Source of the DNA: 70-18 sp041691815
GTDB lineage: Bacteria > Pseudomonadota > Alphaproteobacteria > Acetobacterales > Acetobacteraceae
NCBI GenBank assembly: GCA_041691815.1
Contig: JBEPTZ010000020.1
Location: 1 to 46,646, forward strand
Reading direction: 5' to 3'
Length of the DNA: 46,646 bases
This document shows, piece after piece, positions 1-8,205 of the stretch (position 1 is the stretch's first letter; each line of letters opens with the position of its first letter). Both the position numbers and the translations under genes were made by a program. The notes below the pieces were generated by a model. It searched no databases and was not told the origin of the DNA. It saw only the letters and a list, made by a program, of their open reading frames with translations.

Positions 1-598
1 CGCCGGCGGCATCGCGCGCGCTGAGGGTGAGTTCGCGGCCGCCGGGGCCGAGCGGCTTGGCCGGCAGGATGACGAACTGGCCGGATGCGTCCGCGGTGGT
101 GCTGCCGATTACCTGGCCGTTCGATTTCAGCGTGACCTCGGCGCCGGCGGCGGCGCGGCCGGCAACCACGGTGTCGCCCTGGGGGCTGACGCGGACGATG
201 TCGAAGCTGGGTTTTTCCGCCGCCGGTGCGGGGGGCGGCGGCTGGGCGGCCGCGGTGGCGGCCGGCGCAGCAGCGGACGCCGGAGGCGGTGCAGCGGCGG
301 TGGCCGGCGCGGCGGGCGAGGGTGGTGGTGCCAGGACCGGCGCCGGGGCAGCGGTGGCGGCCGGCGCCGCTGTGGCATCGGCCTGTCGGGCCGGCGCCGG
401 CTGGGTAAGCGGGGGCGCCGGCGATACTGCCGGTGGCGCAGCAGCGGCCAGGTTGGGCGCGGGCGTCGCGGCCGGCGGGGCGTTGCTGGCTTGCAGTGCC
501 AGCCAACCGACCACGCCGAGCACGCATAGCCCGGCTCCTGCCAGCAGCAGCGCGCGCAGCAGCCCTGATCGTGTCGGCGCCGAATCGGGAGCAGTCAT
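1..598 (-). CDS. LysM-type cell-envelope protein, N-terminal part (cut by left edge)
   Basis: Open frame from an ATG at 598 that runs off the left edge, so only about 199 residues are visible. A short cytoplasmic N-terminus is followed by one hydrophobic segment at residues 14-35. A long Pro/Ala linker spans about 40-126. A beta-rich segment starts near 129 (SFDIVRVSPQGDTVVAGRA). This architecture is known from alphaproteobacterial proteins that carry an Ig-like segment and then a C-terminal LysM peptidoglycan-binding domain; the LysM itself would lie outside the window, so that part is inference. It is probably anchored in the inner membrane and reaches into the periplasm. It diverges from the cytochrome b gene at 762. 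The AT-rich stretch near 645-662 (around TATTTAAT on the minus strand) is the likely promoter region. Confidence 0.65.
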   Translation of the reverse strand, partial: MTAPDSAPTRSGLLRALLLAGAGLCVLGVVGWLALQASNAPPAATPAPNLAAAAPPAVSPAPPLTQPAPARQADATAAPAATAAPAPVLAPPPSPAAPATAAAPPPASAAAPAATAAAQPPPPAPAAEKPSFDIVRVSPQGDTVVAGRAAAGAEVTLKSNGQVIGSTTADASGQFVILPAKPLGPGGRELTLSARDAAG

Positions 599-761
599 GC
601 ACAGAAGCTACGGCGGCCGGGGCATCGCTGCAACTGGCTGGTACCATTAAATATGTCGTATTCTTGACGCGCGGCGGCGACGATCGGATGTTGACGCCGG
701 CCGGCGTCCGCGGTTGCTGTCGCCGGATCGCCCGTTCACCCGCCCGCAGGAGCATACAGCG

Positions 762-1475
762 ATGGCGTCACGACCTCAGCGGCCGCGCGGTTCCGTGCCG
801 GTGCGGCCCACCCCGGCGCTGTGGCTGCCGATGCGGGTCTGGGACGCGCCGACCCGGCTGTTTCACTGGCTGCTCGTGGTGCTGGTGGTGTTCAGCTATG
901 CCAGCATCAAGCTCAACTGGCTCGACCTGCATATCCTGAGCGGCGAGACCATCCTGACGCTGCTGCTGTTTCGCCTGGTCTGGGGCGTGGTGGGCAGCCA
1001 GACTGCCCGGTTCGGGTTCTTCCTGCGCAACCCGCTGGCCGGGCTGCGGCATCTGGCGGCGCTGACCCGACGCGGGCCGGACACCGAACTGGGGCACAAC
1101 GCGGCCGGCGGCTGGATGGTGGTGGTGCTGCTGCTGGCGCTGCTGGTGCAGGTCGGCAGCGGGCTGTTTGCCTACGACACCGACGCCTTCGTCGGCGGCC
1201 CGCTGACCCATCTGGTGCCCGAGGCGACCGGGACCAGGGCGCTGGCACTGCATCATCTCAGCTTCACGGTGCTGGCAACCGTGGTCGCGCTGCATGTGCT
1301 GGCGGTGCTGTTCTACGCGGTGGTCAAGCGGCACGACCTGGTGCGGCCGATGATCACCGGCAAGAAGCGGCTGCCGGCCACCACCCGGGCGCCGCGGATG
1401 GCCAGTTCGCTGCTGGCGGCGGCGATTCTGGTGGTCGTGGCGGGGCTGGTGTGGGTGTTGGTGACGAAGGTTTAG
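762..1475 (+). CDS. Cytochrome b561/Ni-Fe-hydrogenase-type b cytochrome
   Basis: 237-residue integral membrane protein of the bacterial cytochrome b561/hydrogenase b-subunit family (PF01292 type). It is expected to pass electrons between a soluble donor and the quinone pool through two b hemes. The motif VWDAPTRLFHW at residues 27-36 opens helix 1. Further candidate heme-ligand histidines are in LGHNAAGGW, ALHHLS and VALHVL, in the expected transmembrane positions. An extra hydrophobic segment closes the C-terminus. The ATG at 762 is preferred over 714 because it has a GCAGGAG ribosome site about 9 bases upstream. No cytochrome c or hydrogenase gene adjoins it, so the partner is unknown. Family assignment is strong; the physiological role is open. 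Confidence 0.85.
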   Translation: MASRPQRPRGSVPVRPTPALWLPMRVWDAPTRLFHWLLVVLVVFSYASIKLNWLDLHILSGETILTLLLFRLVWGVVGSQTARFGFFLRNPLAGLRHLAALTRRGPDTELGHNAAGGWMVVVLLLALLVQVGSGLFAYDTDAFVGGPLTHLVPEATGTRALALHHLSFTVLATVVALHVLAVLFYAVVKRHDLVRPMITGKKRLPATTRAPRMASSLLAAAILVVVAGLVWVLVTKV

Positions 1476-1481
1476 CCGCGC

Positions 1482-2273
1482 TCAGAGTTGCGGCCCGCGC
1501 CGCGCGCCGGCTTCCGCCACCGCGTCGACCATCGCCGTCGCCGCCACCCGTGGTAGCCGGGCCAGCAGGCCGCGGCGGCGGGGGCGGAAGTCGCGTCGGC
1601 GGGTCTTGTCGCCGCCGATCTCGCGCAGCACCGATTCCACGTCGCCCAGCCCGTCGATCAGCCCGACCTCCAGCGCCCGGGCGCCGAGCATGAAGCTGCC
1701 GTCGAACAGCGCCGCCTCGTCGCCCTTCAGCCGGCCGGCGCGGCGGCTGCGCACCCAGGCCTTGAAGCGGTCATGGATGTCGCCCATCAGGCCGCGCACG
1801 AAATCGACGTCCTCCGGCCGCTCCGGGCTGAACGGGTCCATCCGCGCCTTGTTGCTGCCCGAGGTGTAGAGCCGCCGCCGCACCCCCAGCCGGGCGATCG
1901 CCTCGTCGAACCCGAAGCCGCCGCCGACCACGCCGATCGAGCCGGTGATGCTCATCGGGTTGGCCAGAATCCGGTCGGCGGCACAGGCCAGCCAGTAGCC
2001 GCCGGAGGCACCGACCTCGCCGATCACCGCCGTCACCGTGGCGCCGTTTTCCCCGGCGCGCATTCGAATGCGGGCGCCGATCAGGTCGGACTGCACCGGG
2101 CTGCCGCCGGGGCTGTCGATATCCAGCACCACATGGCCGCCCTTGCCGGCGAGGCGAAACGCCGCGTCGATCAGCGGCGCATAGGCGGTGATGTTGAGCT
2201 GGCCGCGACGAGCCAGCATGCCGTGCAGGATCAGCACCGGCACCCTTTTGCGGCGCCAGAACAGCAATTTCAT
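1482..2273 (-). CDS. S49-family peptidase (SppA-like, short form)
   Basis: 263-residue serine protease of family S49, which degrades signal peptides or membrane-protein fragments at the membrane. The Ser-Lys dyad is visible: Ser90 in GEVGASGGYW and Lys142 in SGSNKARMDPF. DIDSPGGSP near residues 51-59 is the usual oxyanion/substrate strand. It has only the single catalytic domain, as in the short bacterial or archaeal SppA type, and no clear N-terminal membrane helix (the protein begins MKLLFWRRKR). The start codon overlaps the stop of the M20 amidohydrolase gene (ATGA, 2270-2273), so translation is probably coupled. It is the last gene of a CDF, M20, S49 operon. Confidence 0.88.
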   Translation of the reverse strand: MKLLFWRRKRVPVLILHGMLARRGQLNITAYAPLIDAAFRLAGKGGHVVLDIDSPGGSPVQSDLIGARIRMRAGENGATVTAVIGEVGASGGYWLACAADRILANPMSITGSIGVVGGGFGFDEAIARLGVRRRLYTSGSNKARMDPFSPERPEDVDFVRGLMGDIHDRFKAWVRSRRAGRLKGDEAALFDGSFMLGARALEVGLIDGLGDVESVLREIGGDKTRRRDFRPRRRGLLARLPRVAATAMVDAVAEAGARRGPQL

Positions 2274-3403
2274 CGGCTTTCCTTCGGCAAACGGTCGCGC
2301 ACCAGCGCCAGGTAGTAGGCGCGCATGCCCGGCAACGCGCGGTCGTCGAAGTCATATGTGGGGTTGTGCAGCCCGGCGCAATCGACGCCGTTGCCGACGA
2401 AGGCGAAATTGCCCGGCACCAGCGCCAGCAGCCGGGCGAAATCCTCGCTGGCCATGATCGGCGCTGCATTCGAATGCACGCTGTCCATCACCTGGCCGGC
2501 GACGCGCAGGGCGGCGGCGGTGGGCTCGGCGGCGTTGATGGTGGGGATGAATTCGCGGCTGTAGGCCAGCGTCGCGGTGGCGCCGTGGGCGGCGGCGGTG
2601 GCGGCGGCGATCTCGCCCATCGCCGCCTCGATCGCCGCACTCACCTGCGGGCGAAAGCTGCGGCAGTCGCCCAGGATGCGCACCGTGGTCGGGATCACGT
2701 TGCGGGTGCCGTCGGTGAGGAACTCGGTGACCGAGACCACGGCGCGGTCCACCGGGTCCAGCCGGCGGGCGACGATCTGCTGCAAGGCCAGCACGATGGC
2801 GCTGGCGGCCAGAATCGGGTCGATGCACAGCTGCGGCCGCGCCGCATGGCCGCCACGGCCGCTAACGGTGATGGTGAAATTGTCCTCCGCCGCCATCACC
2901 GGCCCGGCGGCGGTGGCGAACTGGCCGACCGGCAGGCCGGGCATGTTGTGCAGGCCGTAGGCTTCGTCGAGCGGGAAACGCCGCAGCAGGCCGTCATCGA
3001 GCATTGCCAGCATGCCGCGGCCATGCTCCTCGGCGGGCTGGAAGATGAACTGCACGGTGCCGTCGAAATCCGGCTCTGCGGCCAGCGCGCAGGCGGCGCC
3101 GAGCAGGGCGGCGGTGTGGCCGTCATGGCCGCAGGCGTGCATCCGGCCGGGCGTGGTGCTGCGATGCGGGTGGTCGCCCTGCTCGTGGATCAGCAGCGCA
3201 TCCATGTCGGCCCGCAGGCCGATGGCGCGGTTGCCGCCGCCGCTTCGCAACGTCGCCACCACGCCGGTGCCGCCGATGCCGGTGGCCACCTCCAGCCCGG
3301 CTTCGCGCAGGATGTTGGCGACGAAGGCGGCGGTGGCGTGTTCCTCGAAGCCGGTTTCCGGATGCGCGTGCAGGTGGCGGCGCCACGCGGCCATGCGGTT
3401 CAA
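2270..3403 (-). CDS. M20-family metal-dependent amidohydrolase
   Basis: About 377 residues, similar to the M20D group (hippurate hydrolase, IAA-amino-acid and N-acyl-amino-acid amidohydrolases), which cleave an amide bond with a dinuclear metal centre. Visible signatures are WRRHLHAHPETGFEE at the N-terminus, GLRADMDALLI, the ligand motif MHACGHDGHTA, FQPAEEHGRG with the catalytic Glu pair, and SGRGGHAARP in the lid domain. I prefer a TTG start at 3403. It overlaps the CDF stop as TTGA and sits just after an unusually complete Shine-Dalgarno (AGGAGGTGAT). The ATG at 3394 is the alternative, with poorer spacing. The 3' end overlaps the S49 gene by 4 bases. The acyl or amino-acid substrate cannot be read from sequence. 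Confidence 0.88.
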   Translation of the reverse strand: MNRMAAWRRHLHAHPETGFEEHATAAFVANILREAGLEVATGIGGTGVVATLRSGGGNRAIGLRADMDALLIHEQGDHPHRSTTPGRMHACGHDGHTAALLGAACALAAEPDFDGTVQFIFQPAEEHGRGMLAMLDDGLLRRFPLDEAYGLHNMPGLPVGQFATAAGPVMAAEDNFTITVSGRGGHAARPQLCIDPILAASAIVLALQQIVARRLDPVDRAVVSVTEFLTDGTRNVIPTTVRILGDCRSFRPQVSAAIEAAMGEIAAATAAAHGATATLAYSREFIPTINAAEPTAAALRVAGQVMDSVHSNAAPIMASEDFARLLALVPGNFAFVGNGVDCAGLHNPTYDFDDRALPGMRAYYLALVRDRLPKESR

Positions 3404-4359
3404 ATCACCTCCTCCGGGCGTAGCTTGCAAAGCGCCGCGGACTCGGCGGTTTCCATCTGGATGGTGCTGTGGTGGATGGCGAAGTGGGCCTCCAGTTCGT
3501 GGCAGGCCTGTTGCAGCAGCGCCTGGTCGTCCGCCCCGGGTTCGCGCACCAGATGTGCTGTCAGCGCCGTCTGGGTGGTGGACAGCGCCCAGATATGCAG
3601 GTCGTGGACATCCACCACGCCGGGCAGGGCGCGCAAATGGGCGGCCACCGCGTCCGGCGCGATGCCGGCCGGCACCGCGTCCATCGCCAGGTTGGCGGCG
3701 TCGCGCATGGTGCCCCAGGTGCCGATGATGATGATCGCCACGATCAGCAGCGAGGCCAGCGGGTCCAGCCACAGCCAGCCGGTGAGCCAGATGCCGGCGG
3801 CCGCCAGCACCGCGCCGAGCGAGACCAGCGCGTCGGCGGCCATGTGCTGGAAGGTGGCGCGGATGTTGAGGTCGTCGTGGCCGCGGAGGAACAGCAGCGC
3901 GGTGCCGCCGTTGACGACGATGGCGACCGCGGCGACCAGCATCACGGTGATCTCGCCGACCGGCGCCGGATGCGCCAGCCGGTCGAAGGTTTCCACCGCG
4001 ATCATGCCGGCGCCGACCAGCAGCACCATGGCGTTGACCAGCGCCGCGCCGATCGAGAACCGTCCCCAGCCATAGGTGCGGCGCGCGCTGGGCCGCCGCC
4101 GCGCCAGGATCGCCGCACCCCAGGCCAGCAACAGCGCCAGCACGTCGCCGAAATTATGTGCCGCGTCGGCCAGCAGCGCCACCGAGCCTGCCGCCAGCCC
4201 ATAGCCGACCTCGGCGGCGATCAGCGCGATGTTGAGCGCAGCACCGACCGCGAAGGCGGTGCCGAAGCTGGCCGGTGCATGCGAATGCGCGTGGCCGTGA
4301 TGATGCCCGTGGTGGTCATGGTCATGATGGTCATGGTCGTGATGGTGATCGCTCGCCAT
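3400..4359 (-). CDS. Cation diffusion facilitator (CzcD/ZitB-type metal exporter)
   Basis: 319-residue inner-membrane proton-coupled exporter of divalent metals, probably Zn(II) and possibly Co/Cd. A His/Asp-rich N-terminal tail (residues 5-27, HHHDHDHHDHDHHGHHHGH) can bind metal. Six hydrophobic segments follow. The two transport-site motifs are intact: HNFGD (His68, Asp72) in helix 2 and HMAAD (His172, Asp176) in helix 5. The C-terminal ferredoxin-like cytoplasmic domain contains VDVHDLHIWAL. The ATG at 4359 is chosen over 4416 because it has an AGGGA site 5 bases upstream and begins directly before the His-rich tail. It is the first gene of a coupled operon with the M20 hydrolase; the functional link between metal export and amidohydrolysis is unclear. 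Confidence 0.92.
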   Translation of the reverse strand: MASDHHHDHDHHDHDHHGHHHGHAHSHAPASFGTAFAVGAALNIALIAAEVGYGLAAGSVALLADAAHNFGDVLALLLAWGAAILARRRPSARRTYGWGRFSIGAALVNAMVLLVGAGMIAVETFDRLAHPAPVGEITVMLVAAVAIVVNGGTALLFLRGHDDLNIRATFQHMAADALVSLGAVLAAAGIWLTGWLWLDPLASLLIVAIIIIGTWGTMRDAANLAMDAVPAGIAPDAVAAHLRALPGVVDVHDLHIWALSTTQTALTAHLVREPGADDQALLQQACHELEAHFAIHHSTIQMETAESAALCKLRPEEVI

Positions 4360-4429
4360 ATGTCCCTGCCCGGTCACCGCCAGGGTGGCATCCCGGCGGC
4401 GCCCGGCGCAAGGCACTCCGCGCGTGGCC

Positions 4430-5149
4430 TCAGATCGGTGGCGTGTCGTTCCAGCGCGGCCGGTCCATCGGGTCGAAGGTGGCGTTGGCGGTCAGATGGT
4501 TTTCCACCGCCTTGACGCCGGGGATGTTCTCGGCCGCCACCACCAGCGCCTGGCGCACCTCCGGCGAGGCGATGCGGCCCCACAGGTAGACGACGCCGTC
4601 ATCGACCACCACTTCGGCCGGCCGGGCGCCGTCGGCCCAGACCTGGGATTGCAACTCGGCCATCAGCCGGTCGCGGATCACCGCGTCGCCGCCATTGGCC
4701 ACCGGCGCCTCGCTGCGCGCCACGGCTTCCACAAGGTTGGCGCGCGCCACGATGCCCACCAGCCTGGTGTCGGCGTCCACCACCAGCACCTGCCGCAGCT
4801 TGCGTTCGTCGAGCAACCGCGCCACCTCGGCCAGGTCGGCGGTTTCCGGCACCGCCACCACGTCGCGGGTCATCAGGTCGGCGGCGCGGCGGCTGTGGGT
4901 GCGGACATATTCCGCCGCCCTGGTGGCGGCCGAGGCGAACAGGTCGGACAGACCGGAATGGGTCCGCCCGCTGCCGATCTCGGCCCGGCGCATCAGGTCG
5001 CTCTCGCTGATGATCCCCACCACGCGGTCGTTGTGCAGGATCGGCACGCAGCGGACGCGGTGCCTGACCATCAGGCTGGCGATCGTCTGCACGTCGGCGT
5101 CCGGCCCGGCGGTCACGATGTCGCGGCTCATGATCTCGGCGGCTTGCAT
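4430..5149 (-). CDS. CBS-CBS-BON domain protein
   Basis: 239 residues with two CBS repeats (about 7-58 and 90-145) followed by a BON domain (about 158-225). CBS pairs usually bind adenosyl nucleotides and act as energy or redox sensors, while BON domains bind phospholipid or envelope surfaces. The repeats share the typical start IMSRDIVTAGPDA / LMTRDVVAVPETA and the end VVGIISESDL / LVGIVARANL. The BON motif VDDGVVYLWGRIASPE is clear. Proteins of this architecture are common in Rhodospirillales and Rhizobiales, with no assigned enzyme activity. There is no signal peptide. It lies 70 bases upstream of the CDF gene on the same strand and could share its transcript. Confidence 0.88.
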   Translation of the reverse strand: MQAAEIMSRDIVTAGPDADVQTIASLMVRHRVRCVPILHNDRVVGIISESDLMRRAEIGSGRTHSGLSDLFASAATRAAEYVRTHSRRAADLMTRDVVAVPETADLAEVARLLDERKLRQVLVVDADTRLVGIVARANLVEAVARSEAPVANGGDAVIRDRLMAELQSQVWADGARPAEVVVDDGVVYLWGRIASPEVRQALVVAAENIPGVKAVENHLTANATFDPMDRPRWNDTPPI

Positions 5150-5369
5150 GGCGTTGCTCCGTTGGTTGCTCGTTGCTTATGGCATCGATATGGGGTTGCC
5201 GGTGATCGCCTGCCACGCCCTGCGTTCGCCGAAGCCCGGCAATGCGCCGGCCGCCACGCGAGGGAGCGCAAAACCCTGTATGCAGCCCCATATGCACGGC
5301 GATGGGCGCATCCGAGACGCCCAGCTGCTGCGAAGCATGGCCGTTGAGAAGCGTAAAGGAAACGATCCG

Positions 5370-5597
5370 ATGTTCGACACCAAAACCCGTGATATCGCGC
5401 GGATGCTGATGCGCAGCCATGGCCTGAAGGCGCTGGCGGTGGCGCAGGAACATGCCGCCCAGGCGCGTGCCCAGGGCGACACCGCGGCCACCGAGCACTG
5501 GACCAAGGTCAGCCTGCGGGTGCAGGAACTGCGCAGCGCCGAGGCTCAGCCGGCCAGCAATGCCACCAGCGCCACCGCCCCCAGCGCGATGCGGTAA
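5370..5597 (+). CDS. Small conserved-type hypothetical protein (75 aa)
   Basis: Begins MFDTKTRDIARMLMRSHG with an AAAGGA ribosome site 9 bases upstream. The residue pattern is charged and helical (DIARMLMRSHGLKALAVAQE), followed by a tail rich in Ala/Ser/Thr. No domain is recognised. Small single-helix proteins of this kind occur as hypothetical genes in Acetobacteraceae, but no function is known to me. Its last 52 bases overlap the 3' end of uppP, which is convergent. The 220 bases between this gene and the divergent CBS gene hold no other feature I can support. Confidence 0.6.
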   Translation: MFDTKTRDIARMLMRSHGLKALAVAQEHAAQARAQGDTAATEHWTKVSLRVQELRSAEAQPASNATSATAPSAMR

Positions 5598-6361
5598 TAG
5601 GCGAAGCCGCCGAAGCCGTGGCGGCCGACATAGCCGACCAGCCAGCGCACCACCAGCAGCGCCGCCAGGAATGCCGCGACAAAGCCGACCGCAATCAATG
5701 CTCCGCCTTCCGGCGTCAGGGCGTGGCGGTTCTTGTACAGGTCGTAGACGGTGGCCCCCAGCATGGTCGGGATCGCCAGGAAGAACGAGAACTCGGTGGC
5801 GGTCCGCCGCTCCACCCCCAGCAGCAGCGCGCCCATGATGCTGGCGCCGGAGCGTGACACGCCGGGCACCATCGCCAGGCACTGGCAGAAGCCGATCCCC
5901 AGCGCCACCCGCCACGGCATGCCGGCAACCGTGGTCACCCGCACCGGCGCCCGGCCGTGCCGGATGGCGCGCTCGATCGCCAGGATGGCGAGGCCGCCGA
6001 CGATCAGGCTGACCGCCACCACGTAGGGCGAGAACAGTACCGATTTGATGAAGCCGTGCGCCAGCGCGCCGATCACCGCCGCCGGCAGGAAGGCCAGCAG
6101 CACCGCCAGCGCGAAGCGGCGTGCCGCCGGGTCGCCGGGCAGGCCGAGCAGCACCCCCAGCAGGCGGCGCCAGTACAGCACGCATACCGCCAGGATGGCG
6201 CCGAGCTGGATCGCCACCTCGAACACGAAGCCGGGCGGCCCTTCGAAGCCGATCAGCCGCGCCAGCAGGATCAGGTGGCCGGTGGAGGAGACCGGGATGA
6301 ACTCGGTCAGCCCCTCCAGCAGCCCCAGCAGCCCGGCTTCGCCGTACAGCGTGGCGCTCAA
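5546..6361 (-). CDS. uppP: Undecaprenyl-diphosphate phosphatase UppP (BacA)
   Basis: 271 residues with about eight membrane helices. The enzyme dephosphorylates undecaprenyl pyrophosphate at the periplasmic face so that the lipid carrier can be reused for peptidoglycan and polysaccharide synthesis. Overexpression is known to give bacitracin resistance. Both active-site motifs are present: LEGLTEFIPVSSTGH (about residues 15-29) and MVPGVSRSGASIM. Length is normal for the family. No ATG lies near the true N-terminus. A TTG at 6361, after GAGGCTGGGCGG, fits the family start and lies 10 bases after the stop of the hotdog-fold gene, so the two are probably co-transcribed. Confidence 0.93.
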   Translation of the reverse strand: MSATLYGEAGLLGLLEGLTEFIPVSSTGHLILLARLIGFEGPPGFVFEVAIQLGAILAVCVLYWRRLLGVLLGLPGDPAARRFALAVLLAFLPAAVIGALAHGFIKSVLFSPYVVAVSLIVGGLAILAIERAIRHGRAPVRVTTVAGMPWRVALGIGFCQCLAMVPGVSRSGASIMGALLLGVERRTATEFSFFLAIPTMLGATVYDLYKNRHALTPEGGALIAVGFVAAFLAALLVVRWLVGYVGRHGFGGFAYYRIALGAVALVALLAG

Positions 6362-6371
6362 CCGCCCAGCC

Positions 6372-7172
6372 TCATGCCACCACCTGCCGCGGCAGCCAGA
6401 TCGCGGTATGGACGATCTGCGCCAGCGGCCGGCAGCCGGCCACCACCAGCGCGTCGAGTTCCACGAAGCTGTGGCCTTTGTGCTGGTAGTTGCGCGCCAC
6501 AAGCGCCCGCACGCTGAGCGTCTCGCCGACCAGCCCGGCGGCCAGATGGCGCACCCGGCTGCCGACGTGAATCCACGGGCCGAGCACCACGCTGTGGGTC
6601 AGCGCCCAGTTGCAGGTGCGCAGGATCATGCCGGGATGCAGCAGCCCCTGCGCAGTGTAGAGCGGGTCGGTCTCGCCGAGATCGGCCAGATAGGCCCGCG
6701 CCACCTCGCCGGTGACATGCAGCGGGGTCATGCCCAGCCAGCTGCCCTCGGCCAGGCTCGTGGCGCTGGCCGGCGGCCTGCTGGCGGGCGGCAAGGCGGC
6801 GCGATAGGCCGCCACCTCCGGCAGCGGTCCGGCCGTCAGCGGCAACTCGGCGGTGCCCGAGGCGCAGGCGGCGCCACCGCTTTGCACCGCCAATGTCATC
6901 CGTTCGCCGCCGGCCTCGGCCGACACCACCGCCTGGGCGCCGTCATAGACCGGGCTGGCGAAGCGGCATTCGGCGGTGCCGCGCTCCAGCCAGGCCCGCC
7001 CCCAGCGCGCCACCGGCTGATGCGCCATGTAGCCGTAGACATCCACCCCTGGCACCAGCCCGCCGGTGAAGCCGAAGCGGCGGGCGACGCCGTCGTCATG
7101 GATCTTGTTTTCCGACGCACGCGCGGAGTTGAAGGCGCGCACCTCGTAGGGGGCCGGCAACAGGTCGGACAT
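6372..7172 (-). CDS. MaoC-like / hotdog-fold acyl dehydratase-like protein
   Basis: 266 residues. Motifs such as GFTGGLVPGVDVYGYM near residues 34-49 and the later VGSRVRHLAAGLVGETL and GHSFVELDALVVAG resemble tandem hotdog domains of MaoC-like dehydratases and thioesterases acting on acyl-CoA. The catalytic Asp/His pair of the enoyl-hydratase-2 motif is not clearly seen, so the activity is uncertain. The start at 7172 begins MSDLLPAPYEVRAFN. It diverges from the nitroreductase gene (85 bases apart) and probably forms an operon with uppP. Confidence 0.6.
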   Translation of the reverse strand: MSDLLPAPYEVRAFNSARASENKIHDDGVARRFGFTGGLVPGVDVYGYMAHQPVARWGRAWLERGTAECRFASPVYDGAQAVVSAEAGGERMTLAVQSGGAACASGTAELPLTAGPLPEVAAYRAALPPASRPPASATSLAEGSWLGMTPLHVTGEVARAYLADLGETDPLYTAQGLLHPGMILRTCNWALTHSVVLGPWIHVGSRVRHLAAGLVGETLSVRALVARNYQHKGHSFVELDALVVAGCRPLAQIVHTAIWLPRQVVA

Positions 7173-7257
7173 CGGGGTTCGCTCCAGTTTGCGGCACCCT
7201 ACCCCGGCCGGCCCGCTCTGTGCCAGACTCCGGCCGATGAAGACGGGGAGAGCGAGC

Positions 7258-8085
7258 ATGGCCGAAAATCTGGCCCACTGGCTGCGGGCGCGGTTCGGCG
7301 AGGACGTGCCGGTGCCGCCGGAAGCCGACCTGCCGGCGGTGGCGGCGATGGCCCGCCACCGCACCCTGCGCCGCTACCTGGACCGCCCGGTGGACCTGGC
7401 ATTGCTGCGCGCGCTGGCCGGGGTGGCGCTCTCGGCGCCGACCAAAAGCGATCTGCAGCAGGCCGATATCGTCATCGTGCAGGCCGCCAGCCAGCGCGCC
7501 GTGCTGGCCGACCTGCTGCCGGATAATCCCTGGGCCCGCCGCGCGCCGGCCTTCCTGGTGTTCTGCGGCAACAACGCCCGTCAGCGCCGGGTGCACCAAC
7601 TGCGCGGCCACACGTTCGTCAACGACCACCTGGACGCGTTTTTCAACGCCGCGGTGGATGCCGGCATCGTGCTGGCCAGCTTCATCGCGGCCGCCGAGGC
7701 CGCCGGGCTCGGCACCTGCCCGATCAGTGCCATCCGCAACCACCCCGATGAGGTCGCCGGTGTGCTGGCGCTGCCGGCGCATGTGTTCCCGGTGGCCGGG
7801 CTGTGCGTCGGCTGGCCCTCCGACCAGGGGGCGCTGACGCCGCGCCTGCCACTGCGCGCCACCGTGCATATCGATCGCCACGACGACGCGACGCTGGACG
7901 CCGACATCGCCGAGTACGACGCCCGCCGCAACCTCACCCGCGGCTATGCCGCCCGCCGCCGCGACGATCTGTTCGGCGCCGAGGCGCCCTATGGCTGGTC
8001 GGAGGACAAGGCGCGGCAATATGGACAGCCGGAGCGGGTTGGCTGGGGGGCGTTCGTCAAGAAGCAGGGGTTTCAGTTGGAGTAG
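7258..8085 (+). CDS. NfsA-like FMN nitroreductase
   Basis: 275 residues of the FMN-dependent nitroreductase superfamily, which reduce nitro compounds, quinones or flavins with NAD(P)H. The FMN phosphate-binding RHRTLRRYLDRPV lies near residues 32-44. SAPTKSDLQQ is the next cofactor loop, and the mid-protein GIVLASFIAAAEAAGLGTCPIS is the helix typical of the family. The C-terminal extension resembles NfsA-type enzymes, which wrap around the partner subunit in the dimer. ATG 7258 is chosen because of GGGGAGAG upstream and because the family N-terminus starts there; 7237 and 7189 are in-frame alternatives. No electron partner or regulator adjoins it. Confidence 0.85.
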   Translation: MAENLAHWLRARFGEDVPVPPEADLPAVAAMARHRTLRRYLDRPVDLALLRALAGVALSAPTKSDLQQADIVIVQAASQRAVLADLLPDNPWARRAPAFLVFCGNNARQRRVHQLRGHTFVNDHLDAFFNAAVDAGIVLASFIAAAEAAGLGTCPISAIRNHPDEVAGVLALPAHVFPVAGLCVGWPSDQGALTPRLPLRATVHIDRHDDATLDADIAEYDARRNLTRGYAARRRDDLFGAEAPYGWSEDKARQYGQPERVGWGAFVKKQGFQLE

Positions 8086-8113
8086 TGGTGTTCGACGGAT
8101 TGAAGATTGGCGA

Positions 8114-8184
8114 GGCGCACGCGGCGACGCCATGAAAGCCCGCTTGCAGGGCTGCGGTCGTGGGTTCGAATCCCGTCGCTCCTG
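8114..8184 (+). other. tRNA-like 3' half (anticodon-stem-like hairpin plus T-arm); probable remnant
   Basis: The sequence holds a perfect 5-bp stem with 7-base loop (AGCCC 8137-8141, GGGCT 8149-8153). Six bases later there is a T-arm (GTGGG, TTCGAAT, CCCGT at 8160-8176) and an acceptor-like strand CGCTCCT (8177-8183). A real tRNA would need AGGAGCG at the 5' side; only a degenerate match (GAGGCG at 8115-8120) is present. No D-arm can be drawn, position 33 is C instead of U, and CCA is absent. It therefore looks like a decayed tRNA or a copy of a tRNA 3' end, as left at integration sites. The intact parent tRNA is not in the window. Confidence 0.4.
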
Positions 8185-8205
8185 GCAGAATAACCTCGCC
8201 GGGTG

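Noticed and set aside
2366..4075. 569-codon plus-strand open frame
   Set aside because: Antisense to the M20 and CDF genes; low-complexity composition; no recognisable motif.
8086..8205. Possible tmRNA acceptor piece or tRNA-Sec
   Set aside because: The spacer is only 120 bases, with no second tmRNA piece, no tag frame, no TCA anticodon arm and no CCA end.
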